Source: Streptomyces sp. CG 926 | GTDB taxonomy: Bacteria > Actinomycetota > Actinomycetes > Streptomycetales > Streptomycetaceae | DNA length: 64,000 bases | Assembly (NCBI RefSeq): GCF_003148825.1 | Contig: NZ_QGGZ01000001.1 | Location: forward strand, 620,001 to 684,000 | Direction: 5' to 3' | Part shown: piece after piece, positions 1 to 9,042 of the stretch | Position numbering within the stretch: the stretch's first letter is position 1 | Layout of the letters: the number at the start of each line of letters is the position of its first letter | The notes under the pieces: model-generated | Databases searched by the model: none | The model's input: only the letters and a program-made list of their open reading frames with translations | Told to the model about the DNA's origin: nothing | Position numbers and translations under genes: made by a program

Positions 1-117
1 AGCACCACCGCCCACAGCCTGCTCGGATACCGCAGCACGTCTTCCCCTCCCGGCGCCTGTGGACGCGCCCGGACGGGCGGTCTCCCGCGTCATGTTGGGG
101 TCGGCGCCCGGGCCGCG

Positions 118-140
118 CCACCTCGTAGCTACGAGGGTGG
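118..140. repeat. near-perfect palindrome downstream of the response regulator
   Basis: A 16-bp perfect palindrome, CCTCGTAGCTACGAGG, lies at 121-136. With one bulged G at 137 the symmetry extends to 118-140. It sits about 50 nt beyond the stop codon of the response-regulator gene. It has no loop and no T-tract, so it is not a classical intrinsic terminator. It could be a termination or RNA-stability hairpin, or an operator for a gene to the left of the window. Confidence 0.5.
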
Positions 141-188
141 GGTGCGGGCGGCGCTCTGCTACCGCCGCCGGGCCGAAGGAGCCGTCCT

Positions 189-854
189 CTAGGGCTCGAT
201 GAGCCCGACCCGGATCGCGTACCGGGTCAGTTCCAGCCGGTCGCGCATCCCGAGCTTCTGGAGCAGGTTGGCCCGGTGGCGCTCCACGGTCTTGGCGCTG
301 ATGACCAGGAGGTCGCCGATCTCCTTCGAGGAATGGCCCTCCGCGACGAGCTTGAGGATCTCCTCCTCGCGCTCGGTGATCGCCCGGGCGGGCAGCGGGT
401 CGCCCTGGCGGGCCCGGTCCAGGTAGTTGCGGATGAGGGTGGTCTCGGCCCCGGGATAGATGAACGGCTCGTCCCGGATCGCCGCCCGGCACGCCTCGAC
501 CAGGTCGCGGTCGGCGACCGACTTGGGGACGTAGCCGGCCGCCCCGGCCTTGAGCGCCTCGAAGAAGTACTGCTCGTTGTCGTACATGGTCAGGATGAGG
601 ATGCGCAGCTCCGGACGCAGCCGGGAGAGTTCCCGCGCGGCCTGCAGTCCGGTCATCCGGGGCATCGCCACGTCGAGCACGGCGAGGTCCACCTCCCCGG
701 TACGGGCCAGGGCGACGGCCTCCGCTCCGTCCCCGGCCTCGGCGACCACCGTCAGGTCCGGCTCGGCGTCGAGGATGAGCCGGACCCCGCGCCGTACGAG
801 GGCGTGGTCGTCGGCGAGCAGCACACGGGTCGGCGGCCGTTCAGGATCGGTCAA
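189..854 (-). CDS. NarL/FixJ-family response regulator
   Basis: This 221-residue DNA-binding response regulator has a receiver domain at residues 9-125: acidic pair D15/D16, phospho-acceptor D61 (in VLDVAMP), T89 and K111. A LuxR-type helix-turn-helix follows at about 158-218, with ITEREEEILKLVAEGHSSKEI and ISAKTVERHR. All phosphorylation residues are present, so it should be functional. Its start overlaps the end of the histidine kinase gene by 4 nt, marking the two as a cognate pair. They lie at the 3' end of the hydrogenase locus on the same strand, so control of H2 metabolism is a reasonable guess, but nothing in the sequence proves it. Confidence 0.93.
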   Translation of the reverse strand: MTDPERPPTRVLLADDHALVRRGVRLILDAEPDLTVVAEAGDGAEAVALARTGEVDLAVLDVAMPRMTGLQAARELSRLRPELRILILTMYDNEQYFFEALKAGAAGYVPKSVADRDLVEACRAAIRDEPFIYPGAETTLIRNYLDRARQGDPLPARAITEREEEILKLVAEGHSSKEIGDLLVISAKTVERHRANLLQKLGMRDRLELTRYAIRVGLIEP

Positions 855-1825
855 CGGGGTTCCTCCGTGGTCGCCGCGGCGGCCGTGGTCACGGCCGGTA
901 CGTCCAGCTGTACGTCGGTGCCGCCCGTCGGGCCGCTCCCGATGGCGAGGTCGGCGCCGATCAGCAGGGCCCGTTCCCGCATGCCCTGGATCCCGGCGCC
1001 CTCGCCGGCGGCGCCGATGCCCCGCCCGTTGTCGCGGACCAGCAGCAGGACCGCCCCGTCGGGTCGGCCCGACAGGCGCACCTCGACCTCGCTCGCGCCC
1101 GCGTGCCGGGCGGCGTTGGTCAGGGCCTCCTGGGCGACGCGGTAGACGACGAGCTCGGCCGCTTCGTCCAGTGGGGGCACGTGGGGGCCGATGACGTGCC
1201 GAACGGTCAGCGAGCCGCTGGTGAACTCGGCCGTCAGCGCGCGCACGGCACTGTGCAGCCCGAGCTCCTCCAGGACTCCCGGGCGCAGTCTGCGGGCGAT
1301 GCGGCGGATCTCGTCCAGGCTCGTGCGGGTCGTCTCCTGCACCTGGCGGAGCTCCTCCCGCAAGGGGGTCGGGGCGCGGTCGGCGACGTGCTTGAGCTGG
1401 AGCAGGACCGCGGTGAGGGTCTGGCCGACCTCGTCGTGCAGTTCCTGGGCGATGCGGCGCCGTTCGGCTTCCTGCGCGGAGAGGGCGCGGGAGCTGCTGC
1501 CGGCCCGCTCGGCCTCCAGGCGGCCCAGCATGGCGTTGAAGGAGGTGGTCAGCTCGACCACTTCGGCGGGGCCCTCCACCCGTGCCCGGCCGCCGGGGCG
1601 CAGCAGGTCGACCGCGCTCATCGCGCGGGTCAGCCGGCCGAGCGGTGCCAGGCCGATCCGGAGCAGGGCGGCGTTGGCGACGAGCATGGCGGCCAACCCG
1701 GCGAGCAGCACCACGGCCTCGCCGAAGAGCACCGGGGTGGAGACGGTGACCGGTCCGAACAGCAGCAGGACGGCGGTGACGAGGACGGCCGCGTTGAGCA
1801 GGAAGATCCGCCAGTACAGCGACAC
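851..1825 (-). CDS. membrane-bound two-component sensor histidine kinase (HisKA_3)
   Basis: A GTG at 1825 is preceded by AGGGGAGGGA, so I take it as the start (324 aa) rather than a possible upstream ATG at 1984. The protein opens with two membrane segments (about residues 5-27 and 33-57). A HAMP-like linker follows, then a HisKA_3 dimerisation helix with the phospho-acceptor His130 in the motif RRRIAQELHDEVGQ. An HATPase_c domain at about 220-315 has N-box NAARHA, G1 box DNGRGIG and a GxGIQGMRERA segment. The periplasmic loop between the helices is only a few residues, so signal sensing is probably within the membrane or cytosolic. It phosphorylates the adjacent NarL-type regulator. Confidence 0.9.
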   Translation of the reverse strand: MSLYWRIFLLNAAVLVTAVLLLFGPVTVSTPVLFGEAVVLLAGLAAMLVANAALLRIGLAPLGRLTRAMSAVDLLRPGGRARVEGPAEVVELTTSFNAMLGRLEAERAGSSSRALSAQEAERRRIAQELHDEVGQTLTAVLLQLKHVADRAPTPLREELRQVQETTRTSLDEIRRIARRLRPGVLEELGLHSAVRALTAEFTSGSLTVRHVIGPHVPPLDEAAELVVYRVAQEALTNAARHAGASEVEVRLSGRPDGAVLLLVRDNGRGIGAAGEGAGIQGMRERALLIGADLAIGSGPTGGTDVQLDVPAVTTAAAATTEEPR

Positions 1826-1987
1826 GGGCGTCCCTCCCCTGGTTCCGGGTCCGCCGCTCCGGCGGACCGCTCGCTTCCGCGGTCCCCGCCGATGTGCTCT
1901 CGCACCTGCGGTGACCTGCGGTGGGACCGGTGTCCCCGGTTCAGCCTGTCGGGTGCCGGGAGTCTTGTCCATCCGTGCCGGCACCCA

Positions 1988-2230
1988 TCATCGGCTCGCC
2001 CGGCGGCGCGTACGGGGCTCCGCGCCCAGCCGGTTCACCGCCAGCGCGGCCACGACCAGACCTGCCGCCAGGACGAGCCCGTTGGGCAGGGTGGCCCCGG
2101 CCACCGCGGCCCAGACCCCCAGCGCGATGGCCAGCCAGGCGCCGGCCCGTCGGTACGGCCGCCGGCGGGGCCGGGGCCCGGCGGGGGCTCCGGGAGGGGT
2201 GGTCCTCGCGTCGTCGTGGGCTGTCGGCAT
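1988..2230 (-). CDS. small two-helix membrane protein
   Basis: An 80-residue protein starting at an ATG (2230) preceded by AAAGGAG. Residues 1-30 are polar and Arg/Pro-rich. Two hydrophobic helices (about 32-48 and 50-66) follow, separated by a short turn containing PNG, and the C-terminus is basic. It lies between hypE and the histidine kinase on the same strand. I recognise no family. It could be an accessory subunit of the sensor kinase, but this rests on position alone. Confidence 0.7.
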   Translation of the reverse strand: MPTAHDDARTTPPGAPAGPRPRRRPYRRAGAWLAIALGVWAAVAGATLPNGLVLAAGLVVAALAVNRLGAEPRTRRRASR

Positions 2231-2331
2231 GGCCCCGCTCCTTTCGGTGGGCCGGGCGGGGGCGCGGGAGCGGATCCACCGCCGGGGGCACGAGCCGCTC
2301 CGCGCCGGGGGTGGCGCGCGGCGTCGGTCGC

Positions 2332-2394
2332 GGCCGGTCACGCCCGGTCGGCCGCGTCCGGCCGGTCACGTGCGGCCGCGTCCGGTCGGCCGCG
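2332..2394. repeat. degenerate GC-rich direct repeats between hypE and the small membrane protein
   Basis: Within the 284-bp gap 2231-2514, short exact direct repeats are interleaved. GGCCGGTCACG occurs at 2332 and 2360, GGCCGCGTCCGG at 2350 and 2374, and CGGTCGGCCGCG at 2345 and 2383. The rest of the gap shows no convincing gene. The block lies upstream of the small membrane protein and kinase genes, so it may hold regulatory sites, or be slippage-generated filler. Confidence 0.5.
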
Positions 2395-2514
2395 GGGCCG
2401 GACCTCGCGGGCGGCGGGCGCGGCCACCGCCCGGAAGGGGCTTCGCGGCCACCCCCAGCATCGCCCGCCCGACCGGCCCCGCGCATCGGGGCCGGCACCC
2501 AACGTGCGCACCGG

Positions 2515-3576
2515 TCAGCAGATGCGCGGCAGCTGCTCCCCGATCGGCAGGTCGACCACGCGGGTGCCGCCGAGGCCGGTGCGGGCCACGACCAGCCCCG
2601 GGTGGGCGTCCACGGCCTCGCCGATCACGGCCGCGTGGCGGCCCAGGGGATGGGCGCGCATGGCGTCGAGGACGGCCTCGGCGTGCTCGCGGGGCACGAA
2701 GGCGACCAGCTTGCCCTCGTTGGCCACGTAGAGCGGGTCGAGTCCGAGGATCGCGCAGGCGTTCGCGACCGCCGCCGGGACAGGGACACGGCCCTCGTGG
2801 ATCACGACGCCGGTGCCCGAAGCGGCCGCGATCTCGTTCAGGGAGGCGGCCAGGCCGCCCCGGGTGGGGTCGCGCAGGACGTGCAGGTCGGGGGTGACGG
2901 CGAGCATGCTCCGTACGAGGCCGCCCAGGTCCGCGCAGTCGCTCTGGATGTCCACGCCGAATTCCAGGCCTTCGCGGACGCTCATGATCGCCACGCCGTG
3001 CAGGCCGATCTCGCCGCTGACGATGACGACGTCGCCGGGGACGACGCGCTGCGGGCGCAGATCCACCCCCTCGGGGATGATCCCGATGCCGGCGGTGTTG
3101 AGGTAGATGCCGTCGCCGTGGCCCGCTTCCACGACCTTGGTGTCGCCGGTGGCCACCTCCACGCCGGCCGCTCGCGCCGCCGCGCCCATGGCCTCGGCCA
3201 CGCGCGCCACCACCGACATCTCGACGCCCTCCTCCAGGATGAACCCGCAGGACAGGTAGGCCGCTTCGGCGCCGCTCATGGCGAGGTCGTTGACGGTGCC
3301 GTTGACCGCGAGGTCGCCGATGCAGCCGCCGGGGAAGAACAGCGGCCGCACCACGTACGAGTCGGTGGAGAAGGCCAGGCGGACGCCGCCCAGGGAGACG
3401 GCCGCGGAGTCCCCGAGCTGGGCGAGCACGTCACCGCCGAAGGCGGGGGCGAAGAGGTGCTGGACCAGCTCGGCGGAGAGTGCGCCGCCGCCGCCGTGGC
3501 CCATCACCACACGGGGACGGTCGCGCAGCGGGGCCGGGCAGGTCCAGCCCGTGATGTCGAGTGCGGTGTCAGACAA
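2515..3576 (-). CDS. hypE: hydrogenase maturation protein HypE (carbamoyl dehydratase)
   Basis: A 353-residue protein of the PurM/AIR-synthase-like ATP-grasp-independent family. HypE receives a carbamoyl group from HypF on its C-terminal Cys, dehydrates it with ATP to a thiocyanate, and passes the CN- to the iron held by HypC-HypD. The C-terminus PRIC ends in the required Cys353. The N-terminal MGHGGGG loop and the GDTKVVE motif are typical. The start is a TTG preceded by GGAGG and overlaps the end of hypD by 8 nt. It is the last gene of the hyp series. Confidence 0.96.
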   Translation of the reverse strand: MSDTALDITGWTCPAPLRDRPRVVMGHGGGGALSAELVQHLFAPAFGGDVLAQLGDSAAVSLGGVRLAFSTDSYVVRPLFFPGGCIGDLAVNGTVNDLAMSGAEAAYLSCGFILEEGVEMSVVARVAEAMGAAARAAGVEVATGDTKVVEAGHGDGIYLNTAGIGIIPEGVDLRPQRVVPGDVVIVSGEIGLHGVAIMSVREGLEFGVDIQSDCADLGGLVRSMLAVTPDLHVLRDPTRGGLAASLNEIAAASGTGVVIHEGRVPVPAAVANACAILGLDPLYVANEGKLVAFVPREHAEAVLDAMRAHPLGRHAAVIGEAVDAHPGLVVARTGLGGTRVVDLPIGEQLPRIC

Positions 3577-4762
3577 CGGGGCTCGCCTCCAGCGGGGCGC
3601 TCGCTGCGGTCGGGGCGGTCACGGCGGTCTTCGAGGCCTGGGCGGCCTCGGCCTTCGCGGCGGGCACCGTCCCCAACTCCAGTCGTCGGTAGAGGTAGTA
3701 CGCGGCGCAGGCGCCCTCGCTGGAGACCATGGTGGCGCCGAGCGGGTTGCGCGGGGTGCACAGCGTGCCGAAGGCCTCGCACTCGTGCGGTTTCAGCAGC
3801 CCTTGGAGTACCTCGCCGCTGCGGCACTCGGCCGGTTCCCGGGTGTTGATCCCGGTGACGGAGAAGCGGTGTTCGGCGTCGAAGTCCCGGTAGCGCTCGG
3901 ACAGCCGCCAGCCGCTGTCGGGGATGACGCCGATGCCCCGCCAGGCCCGGTCGGTGACCTCGAAGACGTCCTCCAGCATGGCGAGGGCGGCGGGGTTGCC
4001 CTCGGGGCGGACGGCGCGTGCGTAGGCGTTGTCCACGGTGTGCTCGCCGCGCTCCAGCTGTCGGACGGCCCGGCGTACGCCTTCCAGGATGTCCAGCGGT
4101 TCGAAGCCGGTCACCACGATCGGGACCCGGTGGCGCGCGGCCAGTTCGGGGTATTCGCGCACGCCCATCACGCTGCACACGTGCCCGGCGGCGAGGAAGC
4201 CCTGGACCCGGCAGCTCGGCGACCGCATGATCGCCTCGATCGCCGGGGGCACCCGCACATGGGAGACCAGGAGGCTGAAGTTGGGGATGCCCAGCTTCTT
4301 CGCCTGGTGGACCGTCATGGCGTTGGGCGGCGCGGTGGTCTCGAAGCCGATGCCGAAGAAGACCACTTGGCGCTTCGGGTTCTCCTGGGCGATCCGCAGG
4401 GCGTCGAGCGGGGAGTAGACGACGCGTACGTCGCCGCCCTCGCTGCGCACCTGGAACAGGTCGCGGCCGGTCCCGGGCACCCGGAGCATGTCCCCGAAGG
4501 AACAGAAGATCACGTCGGGGCGGGAGGCGATCTCCAGCGCCTTGTCGATGACCTCCAGCGGGGTGACGCACACCGGGCAGCCCGGGCCGTGGATCAACTC
4601 GACCTGTTCAGGCAGTAGTTGATCGATGCCGTGTCGGATGATGGTGTGGGTCTGGCCGCCGCAGACCTCCATCAGCGCCCAGGGCCGGGTCACGGTGGCG
4701 TGGATGTCGTCCAGCAGCCGGCGGGCGAGGTCGGGATCCTGGAACTCCTCGATGTACTTCAC
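3569..4762 (-). CDS. hypD: hydrogenase maturation protein HypD (Fe-cofactor scaffold)
   Basis: This 397-residue Fe-S protein, with HypC, forms the scaffold on which the Fe(CN)2CO unit is assembled. Visible signatures are [12 protein letters not shown] near residue 34, GPGCPVC near residue 60, a central GFETTAP segment, and the C-terminal Cys set that binds a [4Fe-4S] cluster ([28 protein letters not shown]). The GTG start at 4762 overlaps the hypC stop (GTGA), which fixes it better than far-upstream alternatives. A low-complexity Ala/Thr tail of about 25 residues follows the conserved core. Confidence 0.95.
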   Translation of the reverse strand: MKYIEEFQDPDLARRLLDDIHATVTRPWALMEVCGGQTHTIIRHGIDQLLPEQVELIHGPGCPVCVTPLEVIDKALEIASRPDVIFCSFGDMLRVPGTGRDLFQVRSEGGDVRVVYSPLDALRIAQENPKRQVVFFGIGFETTAPPNAMTVHQAKKLGIPNFSLLVSHVRVPPAIEAIMRSPSCRVQGFLAAGHVCSVMGVREYPELAARHRVPIVVTGFEPLDILEGVRRAVRQLERGEHTVDNAYARAVRPEGNPAALAMLEDVFEVTDRAWRGIGVIPDSGWRLSERYRDFDAEHRFSVTGINTREPAECRSGEVLQGLLKPHECEAFGTLCTPRNPLGATMVSSEGACAAYYLYRRLELGTVPAAKAEAAQASKTAVTAPTAASAPLEASPVV

Positions 4763-5142
4763 GGCTGGACGTCCTCCTGCGGGGCGGCGAGAGCGGGCGC
4801 CGGCGCGGACGCGGGCCCGGGTACGAGGTCGGATGCGGGGTCGGGATCGTCGGTGAAGGGCCACGGGTCGCCGCCGACCGCCGCGGCCTGCTCCCACGGG
4901 TCTCCGAACTCCTCCTGGAGCATGCCGAGCTGCGCGAAGAGCTCGAGGGTCTGCTTGGCCGACCCCTCGTCGAGGCGCTGGAGGGCGAAGCCCACGTGGA
5001 CGATGGCGTACTCGCCCACCTGGAGGTCGGGCAGGTACTCCAGGCACACCTCCTTCTGCACACCGCCGAAGTCGACGGTGGCCATGCGGGTGCCGTCCTT
5101 CTCCCCGATGTCGAGCACTCTGCCGGGCACCGCCAGGCACAT
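4759..5142 (-). CDS. hypC: hydrogenase maturation chaperone HypC with C-terminal extension
   Basis: HypC binds the Fe(CN)2CO precursor with HypD and then delivers it to the hydrogenase large-subunit apoprotein. The essential N-terminal Cys2 is present ([10 protein letters not shown]), followed by the OB-fold core to about residue 82. At 127 aa it is longer than the usual 75-100 aa. The extra tail is rich in Asp, Pro and Ala ([14 protein letters not shown]) and looks disordered. An AAGGAGAA ribosome site precedes the ATG. It overlaps hypD by 4 nt. Confidence 0.95.
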   Translation of the reverse strand: MCLAVPGRVLDIGEKDGTRMATVDFGGVQKEVCLEYLPDLQVGEYAIVHVGFALQRLDEGSAKQTLELFAQLGMLQEEFGDPWEQAAAVGGDPWPFTDDPDPASDLVPGPASAPAPALAAPQEDVQP

Positions 5143-5162
5143 GGGCTTCTCCTTGCTGTGGG

Positions 5163-5208
5163 TGTCTCAGGGGCTGTGTCAGGGGCTGTGTCAGAGGTGT
5201 GTCAGGGG
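5163..5208. repeat. four tandem copies of a TGTGTCAGGGGC-like unit between hypF and hypC
   Basis: The 78-bp gap between hypF and hypC holds four imperfect tandem copies of the unit, with an 11-12-nt period. On the transcribed strand they read CCTGACACAGCC. They lie about 20-65 nt upstream of the hypC start, just before its ribosome-binding site. The array may be a slippage product or affect translation or processing of the hyp transcript. Confidence 0.6.
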
Positions 5209-5220
5209 CGGGGCGGCGGG

Positions 5221-7545
5221 TCAGGGCGCGTGCCGCGCGGCGGCCACCATGAGCTGGCCCAGCGACAACCCGCCGTCGTTCGGAGGGACCCGGCCGTGCC
5301 GCAGGACGGTGAATCCGGCCGCGCGCAGCCGCCGGGCGCACTCCGCGGAGAGCAGGGTGTTGGCGAAGACCCCGCCGGTCAGGGCGACGGTGTCCAGGCC
5401 GTGCCGCTCGCGCGCGTCCGCGCAGAGCGTGGCGACGAGGGCGGCGACGGAGCTGTGGAAGCGGGCGGCGATCAGCGCCGGGCCCGTGCCGGCGCGTACG
5501 TCGGCCACCACGGCGGCGAGTACGGGCGCCGGATCGGCGGTGACCGGACCGGCGTCGGGGTCGGGCGCCGCGCGGAGGCCGAAGGCGTAGCCGGGCCCGG
5601 GATCGGCCGGGTGCGCGCCCAAGGCGGCGCCCTCCAGCTCAATGGCGGCCTGCGCCTCGTAGCCGGCCAGGTGGCAGATACCGACCAGGGAGGAGACGGC
5701 GTCGAAGAGGCGGCCCATGCTGGAGGTCGGGACACAGTTCAGCCCGCGCTCCAACTGGCGTTCCAGCAGCTGGATCTCTCCGGGCGGACAGGCGGCGACG
5801 CAGGGCAGGTCCGGGCTCCGGTCGATGCCCGCGGCCCGCAGATGGGACAGCGCCATGCGGTACGGGCGCTGCACGGCCGCGTCGCCGCCCGGCAGCGGAA
5901 CGTAGGCGAGGTGGGCGAACCGGGTGAACCCGGCGTAGTCGGCGAGGAGGACCTCGCCGCCCCACACGGCGCCGTCGTCGCCGTAGCCGGTGCCGTCGAA
6001 GGCGACCCCGATGACCGGACGGTCACCTTCCACGCCGTGCTCCGCCAGGGTGGAGGCGATGTGCGCGTGGTGGTGCTGGACGCGGACGAGCGGCCGGGCG
6101 CCCGCGGCGCGCTCGGCCCACCGGGTGGAGCGGTAGCCGGGGTGCCGGTCGGCGGCGAGGAGTACGGGGGCGACGCCGGTGATGGACTCCAGCTGCCGCT
6201 CGGCGCCTTCGAGGGCGTACCGGGTGGCGAGGTCGTCCATGTCGCCGATGTGGGCGGACAGCCAGGCCTGGCGTCCTTCGCCGAGGCAGAAGGTGTTCTT
6301 GAGGTCCCCGCCCGCGGCGAGGGTCGCGGGGACGGGCACCGGCAGGGTCAGCGGCAGCGGGGCGTACCCGCGGGAGCGGCGTACGGTCAGCGGCTCGCCG
6401 TCGCACACCCGCACCACGGAGTCGTCGCACGGCACGTGGATGGGCCGGTCGTGCGTGAGCCAGGCGTCGGCGAGGGCGGCGAGCCGGTCCAGGGCCTCGG
6501 CGTCGTCGGTGACGATGGGCTCCCCCGACAGGTTCCCGCTGGTCATGACGAGCAGCCGGGGCCCCGGAGGGTCCCCGGGCAGGCCGAGCAGCAGGTGGTG
6601 GACGGGGGTGTACGGGAGCATCACCCCGAGGTCGGGGCAGCCGGGGGCGACCCCGTCCGGGCCGTCCGCGCCGGCGCGGCGGCGCAGCAGCACGATGGGC
6701 CGGGCGCCGCCCGTCAGCAGCGCGCGTTCCTCGGGGCCCAGGTGGGCGAACCGCTCGACGTCGGTGAGGTTCCGGGCCATCAGGGCGAAGGGTTTGTCCC
6801 CGCGCGCCTTGCGCCGGCGCAGCTCGGCGACGGCGTCCGGCCGGGTGGCGTCGCAGGCGAGGTGGTAGCCGCCCAGGCCCTTGACGGCGAGGATCGCGCC
6901 GGCCGCCAGGAGCCGGCGGGCCTCGGCGACCGGGTCGACCTCGGCGCTCTCGCGGGGCGGTCGCCCGGTGAGCAGGCTGAGGCGGGGACCGCAGGCAGGG
7001 CAGGCGACCGGCTGGGCGTGGAAGCGGCGGTCGGCCGGGTCGCCGTACTCGCGTGCGCAGTCGGGGCACATGGGGAACGGGGCCATGGTGGTGTGGGCGC
7101 GGTCGTACGGCAGACCGGTGACGATGGTGAAGCGCGGCCCGCAGTGGGTGCAGGTGATGAAGGGGTGCCGGTGGCGTCGGTCGGTCGGGTCGGCCAGTTC
7201 GGTCAGGCAGTCGGCGCAGGTGGCGACGTCCGGGGAGACGAGCGTGCGGGCGGGGCCGCCGGTCCGGGAGGCGATGATGGTGAATCCGGTGCCGCCCGCG
7301 ACGGGGACCTCCCAGTGGTCGACGGCGTCGACGACGGCCAGTGGGGGCGCGTCCGCCGCGAGCCGTTCGCAGAACAGCACCACCGCCGCCGGGGCGCCCT
7401 CGACCTCCGCGACGACGCCCTCGGGGGTGTTGGTGACGTGCCCGGCCAGACCCAGCCCGGTCGCGCGGGTGTAGACGTAGGGCCGGAAGCCGACGCCCTG
7501 GACCACGCCCCGGACGGTGATCCGGCGCCGCTGCACCGCCTCCAT
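5221..7545 (-). CDS. hypF: carbamoyltransferase HypF
   Basis: The 774-residue HypF makes the carbamoyl group that becomes the cyanide ligands of the NiFe site, from carbamoyl phosphate and ATP, and loads it on HypE. Domains in order: acylphosphatase (about 6-95, [15 protein letters not shown]); paired zinc fingers (about 109-190, CADC, CTHCGPR, CPDC and CPACGPR); a YrdC-like domain (about 200-390, including [12 protein letters not shown] and [10 protein letters not shown]); and a Kae1-like carbamoyltransferase domain (about 400-770, with the metal-binding HHHAHIAS and the C-terminal TGGVFAN). All key motifs are intact. It overlaps hypB by ATGA and is separated from hypC by a repeat-bearing 78-bp gap. 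Confidence 0.97.
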   Translation of the reverse strand: MEAVQRRRITVRGVVQGVGFRPYVYTRATGLGLAGHVTNTPEGVVAEVEGAPAAVVLFCERLAADAPPLAVVDAVDHWEVPVAGGTGFTIIASRTGGPARTLVSPDVATCADCLTELADPTDRRHRHPFITCTHCGPRFTIVTGLPYDRAHTTMAPFPMCPDCAREYGDPADRRFHAQPVACPACGPRLSLLTGRPPRESAEVDPVAEARRLLAAGAILAVKGLGGYHLACDATRPDAVAELRRRKARGDKPFALMARNLTDVERFAHLGPEERALLTGGARPIVLLRRRAGADGPDGVAPGCPDLGVMLPYTPVHHLLLGLPGDPPGPRLLVMTSGNLSGEPIVTDDAEALDRLAALADAWLTHDRPIHVPCDDSVVRVCDGEPLTVRRSRGYAPLPLTLPVPVPATLAAGGDLKNTFCLGEGRQAWLSAHIGDMDDLATRYALEGAERQLESITGVAPVLLAADRHPGYRSTRWAERAAGARPLVRVQHHHAHIASTLAEHGVEGDRPVIGVAFDGTGYGDDGAVWGGEVLLADYAGFTRFAHLAYVPLPGGDAAVQRPYRMALSHLRAAGIDRSPDLPCVAACPPGEIQLLERQLERGLNCVPTSSMGRLFDAVSSLVGICHLAGYEAQAAIELEGAALGAHPADPGPGYAFGLRAAPDPDAGPVTADPAPVLAAVVADVRAGTGPALIAARFHSSVAALVATLCADARERHGLDTVALTGGVFANTLLSAECARRLRAAGFTVLRHGRVPPNDGGLSLGQLMVAAARHAP

Positions 7546-8390
7546 CAGCGGGTCTGCGCGGCCGTGTGGACGTGCGGGTGCGGGTGCTCGTGGTCGAGGT
7601 CACCGTCGTGATCGTGATCGTGATCGTGGCCGTGATCGAGTGCGTGGCCGTGGCCGTGCTCGTGGCCGTGGCTGTGATCGTGCTCGTGGCCGTGATCGTG
7701 CTGTTGACGGGCCATCACCGGGGTGTGCGTCACCGCACCCGCCCCCGCCGCCAGTGCCCGGTCGAGCAGGACGCCCAGGCCCTCACCCGCGCGCGCCGAG
7801 GTGAGCACCACCTCCACGCCGGGATTGACCTGATCGACGTTGGCGCGGAAGGCGGCCTCGTCGAACTCGACCGCCCGCGCGATGTCGGTCTTGGTGACCA
7901 CCACCAGCTGGGCCAGCCCGAAGGCGGTCGGGTACTTCAGCGGCTTGTCCTCGCCCTCGGTCACCGAGGCCAGCACCACCCGCAGGGACTCCCCCAGGTC
8001 GTAGCCGGCCGGGCAGACCAGGTTGCCGACGTTCTCCACGAAGAGCAGCCGGGTGTCCTCGGGCAGCCAACCGTCCAGGTGCCGGCCGAGCATCGCCGCC
8101 TCCAGGTGGCACAGCCCGTCGGTGAGCACCTGCTTGACCGGTACGCCCGAACGGGCCAGCCGTAGCGCGTCGTTCTCGGTGGCCAGATCGGCCGTCAGCG
8201 CGGCCACGGCCACGCCCCGCTCCCGCGCCAGGAGCAACTCACGTTCCAGCAGCGCCGTCTTGCCGCTGCCGGGGCTGGAGAGCAGATTGACCACCGTCGT
8301 ACCGCGGGCGGTGAGTTCGGTGCGCAGGACCTGGGCGGCGACGTCGTTCTTGGCGAGCACCGCCTGCCGTAGATCGACCACTCGGCACAT
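7545..8390 (-). CDS. hypB: nickel-insertion GTPase HypB with C-terminal polyhistidine tail
   Basis: HypB is a SIMIBI-class GTPase that drives Ni delivery to the hydrogenase large subunit together with HypA. The P-loop SSPGSGKT lies at about residues 38-45. The metal-binding Cys/His region VLTDGLCHLEA, switch motif FVENVGNLVCPAGYDLGE and the guanine-specificity TKTD all follow. From residue 231 to the end (51 residues) 20 residues are His, mostly alternating with Asp or Gly. Such a Ni-storage stretch more commonly sits at the N-terminus of HypB. Here the N-terminus is short (MCRVVDLRQ). The tail coincides with a GTGATC/GTGGCC hexamer-like DNA repeat. It lies 3 nt after hypA and overlaps hypF. 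Confidence 0.96.
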   Translation of the reverse strand: MCRVVDLRQAVLAKNDVAAQVLRTELTARGTTVVNLLSSPGSGKTALLERELLLARERGVAVAALTADLATENDALRLARSGVPVKQVLTDGLCHLEAAMLGRHLDGWLPEDTRLLFVENVGNLVCPAGYDLGESLRVVLASVTEGEDKPLKYPTAFGLAQLVVVTKTDIARAVEFDEAAFRANVDQVNPGVEVVLTSARAGEGLGVLLDRALAAGAGAVTHTPVMARQQHDHGHEHDHSHGHEHGHGHALDHGHDHDHDHDGDLDHEHPHPHVHTAAQTR

Positions 8391-8393
8391 GAT

Positions 8394-8789
8394 TCAGGCC
8401 TCCTCGGGAATCGGTTCGCGGGTACGGGCACCGGCGGGGCCGTCTTCCCAGCGCACGCTGAGGATCTCCAGCTCACGGCCCGACAGCAGTTCCACGTCGG
8501 TGGCCCTGCCGCATCCGGGACAGCACAGCTCCGGGGGCATGCCCACCGCCCAGGTGTCGGGGCAGGAGCCGCAGCGGGCGCGGGCCCGCACCGACTCCGT
8601 GAGGAGTTCGGCGCCTTCGAGGACCGTTCCGGCGCAGGCCAGTTCGAAACAGAAGGCCAGTGCGTCGGGTACCACGCCCGCCAGCTCACCGACCCGCAGC
8701 CGTACGGAGGTGACGGCCTGTGCGCCGCCCGACCGGGCCGCTTCTTCCACCTGGCCCACGACGGCCATGGCGATCGACATCTCGTGCAT
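8394..8789 (-). CDS. hypA: hydrogenase nickel metallochaperone HypA
   Basis: A 131-residue HypA. The N-terminal Ni site MHEMSIA (His2) is intact, and the zinc ribbon is visible as CGSC and CPGC (about residues 73-93). HypA docks with HypB and hands Ni(II) to the large subunit before endopeptidase cleavage. The 17-residue tail after the conserved end is longer than in many homologues. It lies immediately upstream of hypB. A 138-bp gap (8790-8927) without an obvious gene separates it from the preceding micro-protein gene. Confidence 0.95.
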   Translation of the reverse strand: MHEMSIAMAVVGQVEEAARSGGAQAVTSVRLRVGELAGVVPDALAFCFELACAGTVLEGAELLTESVRARARCGSCPDTWAVGMPPELCCPGCGRATDVELLSGRELEILSVRWEDGPAGARTREPIPEEA

Positions 8790-8927
8790 CGGACTCCGTC
8801 CTGCCGGGGCTCATTGAACCGGCGGGACGGGGTCCGTGCGGTCGGGCACGCCGGTGCGCGGCACGCCCCGTACGCCATTCGGGCGCCCGCGTCCGCACCG
8901 GCGTCCACGGCCGCGCCCGCGGCGGTG

Positions 8928-9032
8928 TCACATCCGGCGCATCCGCAGGTAGCGGCGGAGGTCGGGAAGGACCTGCAGCAGGACGGCGGTGACGGCGGCG
9001 GCCGCGGCCCCGCAGATGACGGCCTTCTTCAT
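8928..9032 (-). CDS. 34-residue micro-protein in the hydrogenase operon
   Basis: An ATG at 9032 preceded by GAGGAGAA opens a 34-codon frame ending in TGA. It has a basic start (MKKAVICG), an Ala/Val/Leu helix (residues 4-22) long enough to span or lie in a membrane, and an Arg-rich amphipathic end (LRRYLRMRRM). It begins 10 nt after the endopeptidase gene. Its strong ribosome site, position within the operon and clean codon use argue that it is real. It resembles the very small proteins grouped as DUF6893 in streptomycetes, but I cannot verify that assignment. Function is unknown; a small membrane-tethering or assembly peptide is possible. Confidence 0.7.
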   Translation of the reverse strand: MKKAVICGAAAAAVTAVLLQVLPDLRRYLRMRRM

Positions 9033-9042
9033 GGAGTTCTCC

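Noticed and set aside
4996-7611. An 871-codon plus-strand frame across hypC and hypF
   Set aside because: HypF motifs on the minus strand are unambiguous; the antisense product has no domain.
7566-7712. GTGATC/GTGGCC hexamer-like repeats considered as a VNTR or CRISPR-like array
   Set aside because: The units have no spacers and are in frame with the HypB His-Asp/His-Gly tail, so they are coding.
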